Of a stretch of DNA of 64,000 nt, positions 9,709 through 21,439 are shown piece by piece. The translations under genes and the position numbers were made by a program. The stretch spans positions 2,287,001 to 2,351,000 of the forward strand of contig NZ_OY762552.1 of NCBI RefSeq assembly GCF_963666025.1, given 5' to 3'. The notes below the pieces were generated by a model. It saw nothing but the letters and a program-made list of their open reading frames with translations, was not told where the DNA came from and did no database searches. The stretch is from an uncultured Methanobacterium sp. GTDB lineage: Archaea; Methanobacteriota; Methanobacteria; Methanobacteriales; Methanobacteriaceae. Position 1 is the first letter of the stretch, and every line of letters starts with the position of its first letter.

Positions 9709-10659
9709 ATGAATTTAACAGTCATCATCCCTAACTACAATGGTAAACCTTTTTTAAAAGAGTGTTTTGAATCTTTAAATAATCAAAACTATCCATTTGA
9801 GGTTATAGTAATTGACAACGCATCTTTAGATGGAAGTGTTGATTACATCAAAGAAAATTATCCCGAATTTATTTTAATAGAAAATCATGAGAATCTTGGT
9901 TTTGCAGGAGCTGTCAACCAAGGGATAAAAGCTTCCAGTTCAGAGTATATCTTCCTTTTGAACAATGATGTACAGTTGGAAGGGGAAACCATTTCCAATC
10001 TTTTAAAATGCATTAAAAAGGATGAAAACATCTTTGCAGTTTCTTCCAAAATGATCCAGTATCATGATCCAACTAAAATGGATGATGCAGGGGATGAATA
10101 TGCACTCATGGGTTGGACACGCAGGGTGGGTTATGGGAAATCTCCAGATAAATACATCATGGAAAGAGAGATTTTTAGTGCCTGTGCTGGTGCAGCAATT
10201 TACAGGAGGAGGATCCTGGAGGAAATAGGATATTTTGATGAAAACTTCTTTGCCTACATGGAAGATGTTGATATCAGTTATAGGGCAAAAATTAATGGTT
10301 ATAAATGTTTATATTGTCCTAAAGCGGTTGTTTATCATATAGGTAGCGGGACAAGTGGTAGTAAATATAATGAATTTAAGATCAAACTGGCTGCTCGGAA
10401 TAATGTTTATGTTCCATATAAAAATATGCCCTGGCCTCAATTAATGTTTAATTCTGTTTTTTTGATTATAGGTTTTTTTATAAAATACTTATTTTTTTTA
10501 AGGCAAGGGCATAGTAATGTCTATTTAGAAGGTTTAAAAGAGAGTTTTGGTTCTTTAGGTAACATAGAGAAAGTAAAATACACAAATAAAAATTTTAAAA
10601 ATTATTTAAAAATTGAATGGATGCTTATTAAGAATACTGTAAAATTTATTTTTTTCTAA
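9709..10659 (+). CDS. GT2 family glycosyltransferase (rhamnosyltransferase-like)
   Basis: Inverting glycosyltransferase for the surface polymer. Seen: TVIIPNYNG at the start, VIDNASLDGS, NHENLGFAGAVNQGI, metal-binding FLLNNDVQ, then the acceptor-side motif FFAYMEDVDISYRAK with the likely catalytic acidic residues, and a hydrophobic C-terminal stretch (about 245-270) that may touch the membrane. A GTG three codons upstream (9700) is also possible; the ATG is preferred because GTGA lies five bases before it. Similar enzymes add rhamnose or other deoxysugars, but the donor is not proven. It lies 65 bases downstream of the exporter ATPase gene. Confidence 0.85.
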   Translation: MNLTVIIPNYNGKPFLKECFESLNNQNYPFEVIVIDNASLDGSVDYIKENYPEFILIENHENLGFAGAVNQGIKASSSEYIFLLNNDVQLEGETISNLLKCIKKDENIFAVSSKMIQYHDPTKMDDAGDEYALMGWTRRVGYGKSPDKYIMEREIFSACAGAAIYRRRILEEIGYFDENFFAYMEDVDISYRAKINGYKCLYCPKAVVYHIGSGTSGSKYNEFKIKLAARNNVYVPYKNMPWPQLMFNSVFLIIGFFIKYLFFLRQGHSNVYLEGLKESFGSLGNIEKVKYTNKNFKNYLKIEWMLIKNTVKFIFF

Positions 10660-10888
10660 TCAATGGCAAGATTTAACCTTAGGTTTTTTTTAAAGAATTC
10701 GAATAAATTATATATTATTATTTAAAAATTATTGTTAGTTACTAATAAATTAAACATAGCAAATTTTGAAAGCAACTAACAAAAAAAAACTTTCGAGGCG
10801 AGATTAGGTAGTTATAATGAAGTTTCCTAATCATCTCCAAGTGAAGGGGCATGTAGTTGTATAATTATTAAATGAAGGGGGAGTTATA
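10660..10888 (+). promoter_or_regulatory. leader and promoter region of the CARDB/SGNH surface protein
   Basis: AT-rich stretch of 229 bases with TATA-like ATATATTATTATTT near 10711, a GC-richer piece near 10790-10860, and a strong GGGGGAG ribosome site just before the TTG start of the next gene. The leader appears long. No operator palindrome was recognised. Confidence 0.4.
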
Positions 10889-13800
10889 TTGTTAGTAAAT
10901 AATCTGAATATTAAAAAATCAAGCATTATTTTTATTTTAGCTGTTGCATTGTTTTCAGTAGCCTCGTTGTTAACTGTTAGTACATCCAATGCTGCCATGC
11001 CTCTCTATGTAAATGGATCAGGGGATGATACGTGGGATGGAACCAGTCCCACTTGGATCGAAAACACCATAGGGCCAATGAAAACCATTCAAATTGCCAT
11101 AAACAATGTTGATGAGGGTGGAACAATAAATGTGGCCAGTGGAACCTATAATGAACATTTATCCATTAATAAAAATCTTAATCTCGTTGGAGAGGATCCT
11201 GAAACTACTATTATTGATGGTACTAACAGTGGCCAAGTAATAAATGTGGCAGCGCTCTCCAATGTGAATATATCCAACTTTACCCTTAAAAACGGAACAA
11301 GCACAGAAGGTGGAGGAATATACAGTTTAGCTACTTTAAACATCAATAACTGCATCATCACTGGAAACAATGCCTCTAATGGTGGTGGAATATTTGCCGC
11401 TGGAACAACAACTGTAAACAACTCAGTTATCAGTGGAAACACAGCAGATTATGGTGGTGGAATAACTTATGGTTGGAATACTCTAACGGTTAGATACTCC
11501 AAACTCAATGATAACGCAGCTAATTATGCGGGTAACGAAATATACTGCGGTCCTTCTACTGTTAATGCCCAATATAACTGGTGGGGTCAAAACACAGGTC
11601 CACAAGAGGGACAGATATATGGAACAGTTTCATATTCACCTTGGATTTACATGACACTCACACCCAGCTCCACATCTATTATTAAGGGTGGAAACAGTCA
11701 ACTGACTGCAAGTTTTAACAATGCTTACGATGGAACTACAGTTACATCATTTAACCCTGCATCCGGCCACATACCCAATGGTTTAAATGTTACTTTTGCA
11801 AGTGACTCTGCCGGAATTGTTAACCCTACAACTGGCAAAACGTTAAACGGAAGTGCTACAACCAATTATGTTGCTGGTGGTAATCCTGGAATTTCAATTG
11901 TGAATGCTACTTTAGACGACGAGACTGTTGAAAAATCTGTAACTATCACCAACATGGATCTGATTAGTAGTAGTGTCACTGCTCCAGCTACTGGTTTTCG
12001 TGGTAGTACCATCACTGTAGCTAACACAGTGATGAATCAGGGTACAACTGCTGTGGCTGGTTTTTATGTGACGTATTATTTGTGTTCTGCTCAGAGTTTG
12101 GGTGGTACTATTTATAATGTGGGTTGTCGTTATGTTAGTGGGTTGGCTGCTGGGGCGAGTAGTAGTGCTAGTTCGGTGTTGAATGTGCCTGGTACTGTTC
12201 CTGTGGGCCTGTATTATGTTGCGGCTTTTGTGGATAGTACTCGTTTAATAGCAGAGGTTAATGAGAGTAATAATGCGGGTTTTAGTGCTAGTAGGATGAA
12301 TGTGTTAGATGGTTGTGATCTTGTTGTAACGGGTGTTACTGCTCCTGTTACTGGGATTCGTGGTAATCAAATAACTGTGCCTAATACTGTGAAGAATGTG
12401 GGTAATGCTGCTGTGGCTGGTTTTTATGTGACGTATTATTTGTGTTCTGCTCAGAGTTTGGGTGGTACTATTTATAATGTGGGTTGTCGTTATGTTAGTG
12501 GGTTGGCTGCTGGGGCGAGTAGTAGTGCTAGTTCGGTGTTGAATGTGCCTGGTACTGTTCCTGTGGGCCTGTATTATGTTGCGGCTTTTGTGGATAGTAC
12601 TCGTTTAATAGCAGAGGTTAATGAGAGTAATAATGCGGGTTTTAGTGCTAGTAGGATGAATGTGTTAGATGGTTGTGATCTTGTTGTAACGGGTGTTACT
12701 GCTCCTGTTACTGGGATTCGTGGTAATCAAATAACTGTGCCTAATACTGTGAAGAATGTGGGTAATGCTGCTGTGGCTGGTTTTTATGTGACGTATTATT
12801 TGTGTTCTGCTCAGAGTTTGGGTGGTACTATTTATAATGTGGGTTGTCGTTATGTTAGTGGGTTGGCTGCTGGGGCGAGTAGTAGTGCTAGTTCGGTGTT
12901 GAATGTGCCTGGTACTGTTCCTGTGGGCCTGTATTATGTTGCGGCTTTTGTGGATAGTACTCGTTTAATAGCAGAGGTTAATGAGAGTAATAATGCGGGT
13001 TTTAGTGCTAGTAGGATGAATGTGTTAGATGGTTGTGATCTTGTTGTAACGGGTGTTACTGCTCCTGTTACTGGGATTCGTGGTAATCAAATAACTGTGC
13101 CTAATACTGTGAAGAATGTGGGTAATGCTGCTGTGGCTGGTTTTTATGTGACGTATTATTTGTGTTCTGCTCAGAGTTTGGGTGGTACTATTTATAATGT
13201 GGGTTGTCGTTATGTTAGTGGGTTGGCTGCTGGGGCGAGTAGTAGTGCTAGTTCGGTGTTGAATGTGCCTGGTACTGTTCCTGTGGGCCTGTATTATGTT
13301 GCGGCTTTTGTGGATAGTACTCGTTTAATAGCAGAGGTTAATGAGAGTAATAATGCGGGTTTTAGTGCTAGTAAACTTAATGTCATGGACCTTGTTATAG
13401 ACCCCACTCCTCCCTCATCGCCGGTAAAAATAACCTTCATCCACCATTCATGTGGTGGTAATTGGTTGGCTGATGGAAATGGTAACCTCGGCGCTGCCCT
13501 AAATGCAAACAACTACTATGTAACTGAAACCGACTATGGCTGGGATGCAGAGTCTGGAGACAATCTGGGAGACTACACTAATACCAATGACTGGCCTTCA
13601 TGGTTTAATGATGTTAAAATGCCTTATGTATATGCTAACGATCAACATTCAGCCTACACTAATACCATAAGTAACCCTGGTGGTGAAAACGAGATAATCA
13701 TGTTCAAGTCATGTTTCCCTCTGAGTGAGGTTGGAAGCAGTATTGATGATGAGAAAGCTATTTATAATAGTTTAAAAGCTTATTTTGCTGCTCACCCCAA

Positions 13801-14140
13801 TAAACTCTTTGTTTTAATAACACCTCCCGGGGAAACAAATGTTGAAAGTTATCAGTTGACTCGTGAACTGTGCAACTGGCTGGTTGATAAAGACAATGGT
13901 TGGTTGGCAGGATACAGTGGAAAAAACGTTATGGTCTATGATTTCTATGGAGTGCTCTCTGAAGTTAACTCACACCATAGATACACATCAGGCAATATAG
14001 AGCATGTTTATGCTGCCGATTACGATGGGAACTCACCTTACCATAATGGAGACGACCATCCTAATGCCATAGGCAATCAAAAAGCAACAAACGAATTTCT
14101 ACCATTATTAAACATAGCCTATAATCAATGGAAATCATAA
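10889..14140 (+). CDS. secreted beta-helix / CARDB-repeat protein with C-terminal SGNH-hydrolase-like domain
   Basis: Surface-exposed 1083-residue protein. Seen: signal peptide (about 1-35, hydrophobic core IIFILAVALFSVASLL, cleavage near SNAA); a parallel beta-helix domain at about 45-245 with NISNFTLKNG/NINNCIITGN-type rungs, ending in the NWWG...PWI motif also found in the giant adhesin; an Ig-like stretch at about 255-350; four CARDB domains of 120 residues at about 354-830; and a C-terminal domain (about 840-1083) with SGNH/GDSL hydrolase marks: FIHHSCGG (candidate Ser nucleophile), MFKSCFPLSE, FVLITPPGE and the Asp-His block DDHPNAIG. Such enzymes are usually esterases or deacetylases, so it may trim acetyl groups from the glycan made next door (inference). 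TTG start, GGGGGAG ribosome site. Confidence 0.85.
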   Translation: MLVNNLNIKKSSIIFILAVALFSVASLLTVSTSNAAMPLYVNGSGDDTWDGTSPTWIENTIGPMKTIQIAINNVDEGGTINVASGTYNEHLSINKNLNLVGEDPETTIIDGTNSGQVINVAALSNVNISNFTLKNGTSTEGGGIYSLATLNINNCIITGNNASNGGGIFAAGTTTVNNSVISGNTADYGGGITYGWNTLTVRYSKLNDNAANYAGNEIYCGPSTVNAQYNWWGQNTGPQEGQIYGTVSYSPWIYMTLTPSSTSIIKGGNSQLTASFNNAYDGTTVTSFNPASGHIPNGLNVTFASDSAGIVNPTTGKTLNGSATTNYVAGGNPGISIVNATLDDETVEKSVTITNMDLISSSVTAPATGFRGSTITVANTVMNQGTTAVAGFYVTYYLCSAQSLGGTIYNVGCRYVSGLAAGASSSASSVLNVPGTVPVGLYYVAAFVDSTRLIAEVNESNNAGFSASRMNVLDGCDLVVTGVTAPVTGIRGNQITVPNTVKNVGNAAVAGFYVTYYLCSAQSLGGTIYNVGCRYVSGLAAGASSSASSVLNVPGTVPVGLYYVAAFVDSTRLIAEVNESNNAGFSASRMNVLDGCDLVVTGVTAPVTGIRGNQITVPNTVKNVGNAAVAGFYVTYYLCSAQSLGGTIYNVGCRYVSGLAAGASSSASSVLNVPGTVPVGLYYVAAFVDSTRLIAEVNESNNAGFSASRMNVLDGCDLVVTGVTAPVTGIRGNQITVPNTVKNVGNAAVAGFYVTYYLCSAQSLGGTIYNVGCRYVSGLAAGASSSASSVLNVPGTVPVGLYYVAAFVDSTRLIAEVNESNNAGFSASKLNVMDLVIDPTPPSSPVKITFIHHSCGGNWLADGNGNLGAALNANNYYVTETDYGWDAESGDNLGDYTNTNDWPSWFNDVKMPYVYANDQHSAYTNTISNPGGENEIIMFKSCFPLSEVGSSIDDEKAIYNSLKAYFAAHPNKLFVLITPPGETNVESYQLTRELCNWLVDKDNGWLAGYSGKNVMVYDFYGVLSEVNSHHRYTSGNIEHVYAADYDGNSPYHNGDDHPNAIGNQKATNEFLPLLNIAYNQWKS
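12048..13368 (+). repeat. 360-bp tandem repeats encoding CARDB domains
   Basis: Sequence recurs with an exact 360-base period and appears base-identical over about 3.7 periods; only the first third of copy 1 and the end of copy 4 differ. Each period encodes one 120-residue CARDB domain. Codon choice inside (GGT, GTT, CGT, GGG, TTG, TCG) is G/T-rich and unlike the A/C-richer flanks of the same gene. Confidence 0.95.
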
Positions 14141-14358
14141 GCCAACCAAAACCATGGAAGATCTAAAAGACCCTAAAACTATAGGTTTTTCTGTTCAATT
14201 CTTTGGAACTGGATAGAAAACCATATTTTTTTATTTTCCTAATATTATGAAAAAAGAATAATTCAATTTATAAACTCCAATACTTTATTTACCTATTTAA
14301 AATCATATAAATTCTCCAAGTTATTACCAGATATAGGACTAAATAAATATAATATTTA

Positions 14359-15519
<1,161 letters not shown>

Positions 15520-15527
15520 AATATTTA

Positions 15528-15739
15528 AATATTTTTTTTTAACGTAAATTACTAAAGATTCAACAGCTTATTTCATTATATAAACTCTAATTCATTGTTT
15601 CCTCACTATTTAAAGAGAAAAATTAACTAAAACTTTAATAATAGACTTTAAATATTATATAATTTGTAGGCGATAGTATAGTTAATATTTAACAATATGA
15701 ACTTATTTAATGATAATCATCTTTTCAAAGAGGATTTAT
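15528..15739 (+). promoter_or_regulatory. promoter region right of the insertion sequence
   Basis: AT-rich space between the target duplication and the next glycosyltransferase. TATA-like ATTATATAAT near 15653 sits about 85 bases before the start, and AGAGGAT at about 15729 is the ribosome site. The insertion leaves this promoter intact. Confidence 0.4.
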
Positions 15740-16627
15740 ATGGATTTATCTATCATAATAGTGAACTACCGCACCTATGATCTGACTAAACAGACCATAG
15801 AATCAGTAATCAGCAAAGATCACCCGTTCAGTTACCAAATATGCCTAGTGGACAATGCTTCCCATGAGGGGAGCCTTGAAAAATTAAAGAAAGACTTTGC
15901 CCGAGAAGAAAAAACTGGTTTGATCAAGTTCATTGCCAGCACTAGAAACAATGGCTTTGCCTATGCCAATAACCGGGCCTTGAAAGAGAGCAGTGCCCGG
16001 TATGTTTTATTACTCAATTCGGATACCGTAATTCTTAATAACTCTCTAACCAAATGTATGGATTACATGGAGGGGGATTCCAGTATAGGAGCTCTGGGAT
16101 GCAAGGTAATTCTACCCGATGGCTCACTGGATAAGGCGTGTAGAAGAAGTTTTCCAACATTCAGTGTTTCCTTTTACAGAATGACTGGTTTATCCGGGCT
16201 TTTCCCTAAAAGTAAACGGTTTGGTAAATATAATCTCACCTATTTGAATAAGAATGAAACCTACGAGGTGGATAGTTTAGTGGGTGCCTTTATGCTGGTG
16301 AGATCTGATGCAATCCATGAGGTAGGTCTGTTGGATGAGAAATTCTTCATGTATGGTGAAGATATTGACTGGTGTTACCGTATCAAATCCAGTGGTTGGA
16401 AAATAATGTACTACAGTGGGGCAGAGATTATCCATTACAAAGGGGGAAGTAACAATACCCGGGATAAATCCAGACTCACCACTGAATTTTACAGATCAAT
16501 GTACATCTTTTATAACAAGCATTACCGTGATGATTATCCTTTTATCATTACTGGAATCACATACATGGGGATATGGGGGATCTGTAGCATGAAAAAAATA
16601 TTAAATCATTTGAAAAATATTATATGA
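15740..16627 (+). CDS. GT2 family glycosyltransferase
   Basis: A second rhamnosyltransferase-like GT2 enzyme. Seen: LSIIIVNYRTYDLT, LVDNASHEGS, STRNNGFAYANNRAL, metal site LLLNSDTV, and FFMYGEDIDWCYRIK, the counterpart of the catalytic region in the other GT2 gene of this locus. The start at 15740 is chosen over an in-frame ATG ten codons upstream (15710), because GAGGAT lies six bases before it and the protein then begins directly at the first strand of the fold. About 296 residues, usual for the family. It is followed at 77 bases by the sugar-1-phosphate transferase, in the same direction. Confidence 0.85.
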   Translation: MDLSIIIVNYRTYDLTKQTIESVISKDHPFSYQICLVDNASHEGSLEKLKKDFAREEKTGLIKFIASTRNNGFAYANNRALKESSARYVLLLNSDTVILNNSLTKCMDYMEGDSSIGALGCKVILPDGSLDKACRRSFPTFSVSFYRMTGLSGLFPKSKRFGKYNLTYLNKNETYEVDSLVGAFMLVRSDAIHEVGLLDEKFFMYGEDIDWCYRIKSSGWKIMYYSGAEIIHYKGGSNNTRDKSRLTTEFYRSMYIFYNKHYRDDYPFIITGITYMGIWGICSMKKILNHLKNII

Positions 16628-16704
16628 GTTTTAATTTCCTGTGGGACAAAGTTTAGTATAAGAAGGCAAATTGGAGTATAAAAATAGTAAATATCAGTGA
16701 TGAA

Positions 16705-18111
16705 ATGATCAGGGAAAATCAGAGAATATTCAACATGGCCCTGGTGGTTATTGACTTTTCAGTGATCACCCTCGCACTGATCCTGGCATGGTATATCCGT
16801 TTTGAAACGAATCTGCTTGGTTTTGGTAGGAGTGTTTGGGGATTTGACCATTACATAATGCCGATTATCTTTATCATACCTGCATATATTTTTATTTATT
16901 ATATTTTTGGTTTATACACCCCTCAAAGAACTAAAAAGACCATAAACTCCGAAGCACTTAAGATAATTGAGGCTAATATCATCGGATTACTTTTTTTAGT
17001 AACACTGCTGTTTATATTTGGATTTACAGATTATTCCAGATACATGCTGGCTATGTTTGCCATATTCAGCACCATCTTCTCTGTAACTGAACGATTCATA
17101 ATTAGAACGTTATTGAAGTTAATGCGCAGTAAACAGTATAACATCAAATATATTTTAATGATAGGTGCTGATGAACTTGGAATAAAATTTTCTGGCGTAA
17201 TAAATGAGAATGAGTACCTTGGATACAGTATTATGGGATTTTTAGATGATAATTTGGAAAAAGGTGAAAGAATTAATGGTTCAACGATCATTGGGGTTGT
17301 TGGAGATCTGGAAGATGTAATCTCTGAAAAGTTAGTTGATAGGGTGATTATAACTTTATCCCACACACAGTATCATCGCCTTGAATGGATCGTTGAAACA
17401 TGTGAAAAATGTGGGGTACGTGCAGAGATTGTACCGGATTACTATCGTTACATGCCTGCCAAACCACACATGGATATAATAGAAGGCATACCACTGATCC
17501 AGATTAGACACATACCCCTGGATAACACTTTTAACAGATATATGAAAAGATCTTTAGACCTTATACTGGTGGTCCCGGCTATTGTAATCTTTTCCCCACT
17601 AATCATTCTGGTGGCGATTCTGGTTAAAATCAGCTCTCCTGGTCCGGTCATATTCAAGCAGGAAAGGGTTGGACTTAACCGGAAAAGTTTTTATATGTAC
17701 AAATTTCGCAGTATGAAAGTCCCTGATGAAGAAAGAGAAGACTTTCAATGGACCACTAAAGATGACCCCCGTAAAACCCGGTTTGGTTCATTCATTAGAA
17801 AAACCAGTATCGATGAGTTACCCCAGTTTTTCAACATATTAAAGGGAGAAATGAGTTTAATCGGTCCCAGACCGGAACGCCCATATTTTGTGGAAAAATT
17901 CAAGGAAGAAGTTCCGAAATACATGATCAAACACCATATTCGTCCGGGAATGACTGGATGGGCACAGGTTAATGGTTACAGGGGGAATACTTCCCTCCTA
18001 AAACGGATAAAATATGACATTTACTATGTGGAAAACTGGACCTTAACCCTTGATGTGAAAATATTTTTCAGAACTTTAATCAATCTGTTTAGAGATAAGA
18101 ATGCTTATTAA
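16705..18111 (+). CDS. polyprenyl-phosphate sugar-1-phosphate transferase (WcaJ/WbaP-like)
   Basis: Starts lipid-linked glycan synthesis by moving a sugar-1-phosphate from a nucleotide sugar onto a polyprenyl (in archaea dolichyl-type) phosphate. Seen: four transmembrane helices in the first 130 residues, a Rossmann-like CoA-binding-3 domain at about 140-260 (ILMIGADELGIKFS), a fifth hydrophobic segment (LILVVPAIVIFSPLIILVAI), and the bacterial sugar-transferase catalytic domain at about 275-468 with KFRSMKV, TSIDELPQFFNILKGEMSLIGPRPERP and RPGMTGWAQVNGYRG. Length 468 matches the family. GTGAT precedes the ATG. This family is common in bacteria and may have been acquired by transfer. It is the likely entry enzyme for the locus. 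Confidence 0.92.
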   Translation: MIRENQRIFNMALVVIDFSVITLALILAWYIRFETNLLGFGRSVWGFDHYIMPIIFIIPAYIFIYYIFGLYTPQRTKKTINSEALKIIEANIIGLLFLVTLLFIFGFTDYSRYMLAMFAIFSTIFSVTERFIIRTLLKLMRSKQYNIKYILMIGADELGIKFSGVINENEYLGYSIMGFLDDNLEKGERINGSTIIGVVGDLEDVISEKLVDRVIITLSHTQYHRLEWIVETCEKCGVRAEIVPDYYRYMPAKPHMDIIEGIPLIQIRHIPLDNTFNRYMKRSLDLILVVPAIVIFSPLIILVAILVKISSPGPVIFKQERVGLNRKSFYMYKFRSMKVPDEEREDFQWTTKDDPRKTRFGSFIRKTSIDELPQFFNILKGEMSLIGPRPERPYFVEKFKEEVPKYMIKHHIRPGMTGWAQVNGYRGNTSLLKRIKYDIYYVENWTLTLDVKIFFRTLINLFRDKNAY

Positions 18112-18252
18112 TACGGATAATGCTAATAATGTGGAAAAAATGCTTATTAATAAGAATAAGGCTGTTTAACTAATTTTAATAAGGTAGTAAATGTTTATGG
18201 ATGATTATTTATTCTAAATAAACATCATAGTACCTCAATCGTAGTTGAAAAC

Positions 18253-19083
<831 letters not shown>

Positions 19084-19224
19084 TTTGATAACCAATTCAC
19101 TTTGTTTAAGAAGGTTCTATTATATGGGTATTAATGAATTATATTGCTCCAAATCCATTACATGACTTTAAATCTATAGGTTAATCCTACTTCTTAATTT
19201 TATTTTACTTATGGGAGGTCCATA

Positions 19225-20454
19225 TTATGTTATTTTCATCCATAAGCTACGTTTCTGGTATGGATTCTGGTCTGGAAGTTTATAAAGAATGAATTCAATC
19301 TTCTTCTGCCCTACTGTTCCTGCAGTGAAGTTAAGGGGAATTTCCATTTGTTGATTGTTTTGAAGGGTAATATTTTCCTGTTTTAGGATGGTGTTATTCA
19401 CCTGAACCACTAAACGATAGTTCACGGTTGATCCTTCCCGGTTTACCAAAACCATGGTTAGATTCTTTTTGGTTCCAGATGTGAGGTTGAGAGTATAATT
19501 ACTGGCATTTACATCCACTCCTTTAATATGAAAATCAGTGAAATTACTTTCATTGGCATCTGTTTGGATGGATCCTGGTTTCAAGAAGGTGTAAGCAGTA
19601 GTACCAATGGTTAGGATGATGCAGATAATGAGAAAGATGGATAATAATTTTTCCAGTTTAGGAATATGGAGTCTTCTTTCTAGAGGTAGCTTTTTTATTC
19701 TGATAAATGTTATGAGGCAAAATATAATGCTAAAAACAGCTAAAACAATGAGTATGAGTTCTAAACGGATGCTCCATGGAGTATAGTTAAATGCTAAACC
19801 GATTAAAGAAGTCAGGATTAAACTTGCCCCAAAACCCAGTGCAATACGTTCAATTAATTCCAAATCATCATTTTTGGGGAACATAACAGCCAGTAATAAG
19901 TACCCGGGTATGAAACATACGAATAAACTACCTGGAATCATCCAAAGGGAAGTTTTGTTCAATGGAGGAACTAAAACAGTAATTATCATCAGTATGCTTA
20001 GTACGATGAACGTTACCAGGTTCATAGGCAATACCTTCTTCAAAGAAGTGGATGTTTCTTCAATACCAGGTTTAATTGTTTCTTCTATTCCTGGTTTGAA
20101 ATAGTTAATCCTGAGGATGTGGGCTGTAATGGAGAGTACTACTGTAATTAATGCTAAAATTAAGGTTAAATCTCTAAGTTGAAGTCCTATCGTAGAATAT
20201 TTCAATATAACGCTAATTAAAACGGTCAGGAATACACACAACTCTATAAGTAAGAGAGGTTTTCTTATAATGCCAGCGTAATTTTCTTCAGGGTAAAGTA
20301 CTGACATCAGTGAATATCCCGAAAGGATAAAAATCAGTATAAAAAAGAATATATTCATTATAAAGCTATTAAGGGGGTTAATTGATGTAAATACTGCAGT
20401 GATTATTGCTAATACAAAAAGTAGCAATAGGTCTTTTGATGATGTTCCTTTCAT
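19225..20454 (-). CDS. DUF1616 multi-pass membrane protein
   Basis: Membrane protein of unknown function, common in methanogens near surface-glycan genes. Seen: about eight hydrophobic helices in two blocks (residues 8-115 and 145-300) and a C-terminal extracellular domain of about 110 residues with many N-glycosylation sequons (NESNFT, NASNYTLNLTSG), ending in a beta-rich fold like a CARDB/FixG domain. A short tandem duplication (KPGIEETIKPGIEET) sits in the first loop between the blocks. GGAGGATCA six bases before the ATG is a strong ribosome site. It could be an assembly or anchoring factor for S-layer or glycan export, but no function is established. Confidence 0.8.
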   Translation of the reverse strand: MKGTSSKDLLLLFVLAIITAVFTSINPLNSFIMNIFFFILIFILSGYSLMSVLYPEENYAGIIRKPLLLIELCVFLTVLISVILKYSTIGLQLRDLTLILALITVVLSITAHILRINYFKPGIEETIKPGIEETSTSLKKVLPMNLVTFIVLSILMIITVLVPPLNKTSLWMIPGSLFVCFIPGYLLLAVMFPKNDDLELIERIALGFGASLILTSLIGLAFNYTPWSIRLELILIVLAVFSIIFCLITFIRIKKLPLERRLHIPKLEKLLSIFLIICIILTIGTTAYTFLKPGSIQTDANESNFTDFHIKGVDVNASNYTLNLTSGTKKNLTMVLVNREGSTVNYRLVVQVNNTILKQENITLQNNQQMEIPLNFTAGTVGQKKIEFILYKLPDQNPYQKRSLWMKIT

Positions 20455-20683
20455 TATGATCCTCCATTATTTATAGAGTTATGACTTTTTATAAACCTTT
20501 TTGCTTAGTTCATATGTCAATTATTCATTAAAATGAGTTTAACTTATATTTCTTACCTTAACCTAAATATGATAAACAGTTGAATTTAGAATAAGATTAT
20601 TTTATTTATCTAGGTTCAGATAACAAGTGTGAAAGATAACTATATATTGCTTTGAAAAAAAACATAAGATAAGATGTGTTATT

Positions 20684-21064
20684 ATGAACAAAGATTATAA
20701 ATTGATGGGTGGCGTGTTACCGGTTATACTGATTTTATGCATTGGTTTGTATGGGATCCCTGTGGCTTTAGGTTCACAATCAGCAGATTCAAATCAGTTA
20801 ACCCAGGTTTCTTATAATAATTCTAATAGTACTCCAACCAATAACACAGTGACCAGTGAACAATCTGATAGTGGTAATACAACTCAAACATCTTCCAGTC
20901 AGGTGACTACTAGAGGGTCAACTACAAGTAGATCAACTACGAGTGAATCAACTAACACTGAAAATGTTAACCCCGCTGACACAACAACTCCAACTGAAAC
21001 TCCAAGTACCCCTGAAACACCTCAAGAGCCAGTGACACCAACTGAACCAGAGACAACTGTATAA
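20684..21064 (+). CDS. small secreted Thr/Ser/Pro-rich protein
   Basis: 126 residues with a signal peptide (about 1-30; core GVLPVILILCIGLYGIPVAL) followed by a low-complexity tail rich in Thr, Ser, Asn and later Pro/Glu (TPTETPSTPETPQEPVTPTEP). Mucin-like tails of this sort are usually glycosylated wall spacers. No fold or catalytic motif is visible and there is no cysteine beyond the signal. TATA-like CTATATAT lies about 40 bases before the ATG, so it probably has its own promoter. Sequence is too simple for a family call. Confidence 0.65.
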   Translation: MNKDYKLMGGVLPVILILCIGLYGIPVALGSQSADSNQLTQVSYNNSNSTPTNNTVTSEQSDSGNTTQTSSSQVTTRGSTTSRSTTSESTNTENVNPADTTTPTETPSTPETPQEPVTPTEPETTV

Positions 21065-21136
21065 ATAAAATCTTAAATTCTTCAATTTTTTATATTTCTT
21101 TTTCATGAATTTTGTTAGCTCTAATTTAAAAAAGGT

Positions 21137-21325
21137 TTAAATAGTGGTGGGAAAATTGGAGTTGGGAGTTGCCGCCACCATCATCACACTGAACATGAGT
21201 ACAGTAAGCATGATCACCATTGGAACCAGGTAACGCATACTCAAGTAACGAAGGTCTATTTCATCCCGGTACTGGGGAGTTCTCTTTAAATCTGGAATTG
21301 AATTCTTTCTGTAACTTTTTTGCAT
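21137..21325 (-). CDS. small single-span membrane protein
   Basis: A 62-residue protein: charged N-terminal half (QKSYRKNSIPDLKRTPQYRDEIDLRY) and one hydrophobic helix (YLVPMVIMLTVLMFSVMMVAA) near the C-terminus. A strong AAAGGAGG ribosome site six bases before the ATG supports it as a real gene. It is convergent with the Thr/Ser-rich gene. I do not recognise the family; it may be a small subunit of a membrane complex. Confidence 0.6.
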   Translation of the reverse strand: MQKSYRKNSIPDLKRTPQYRDEIDLRYLSMRYLVPMVIMLTVLMFSVMMVAATPNSNFPTTI

Positions 21326-21439
21326 ATTATGCCTCCTTTATTAAGAAAAGGGTCTGTAACCTATTTAAGGGAAGAGATAAGGAGCATATGAGAAGTAATA
21401 TTTTGTTAGTTTTTTAGTGAAAACTGAAGATATTGGATT

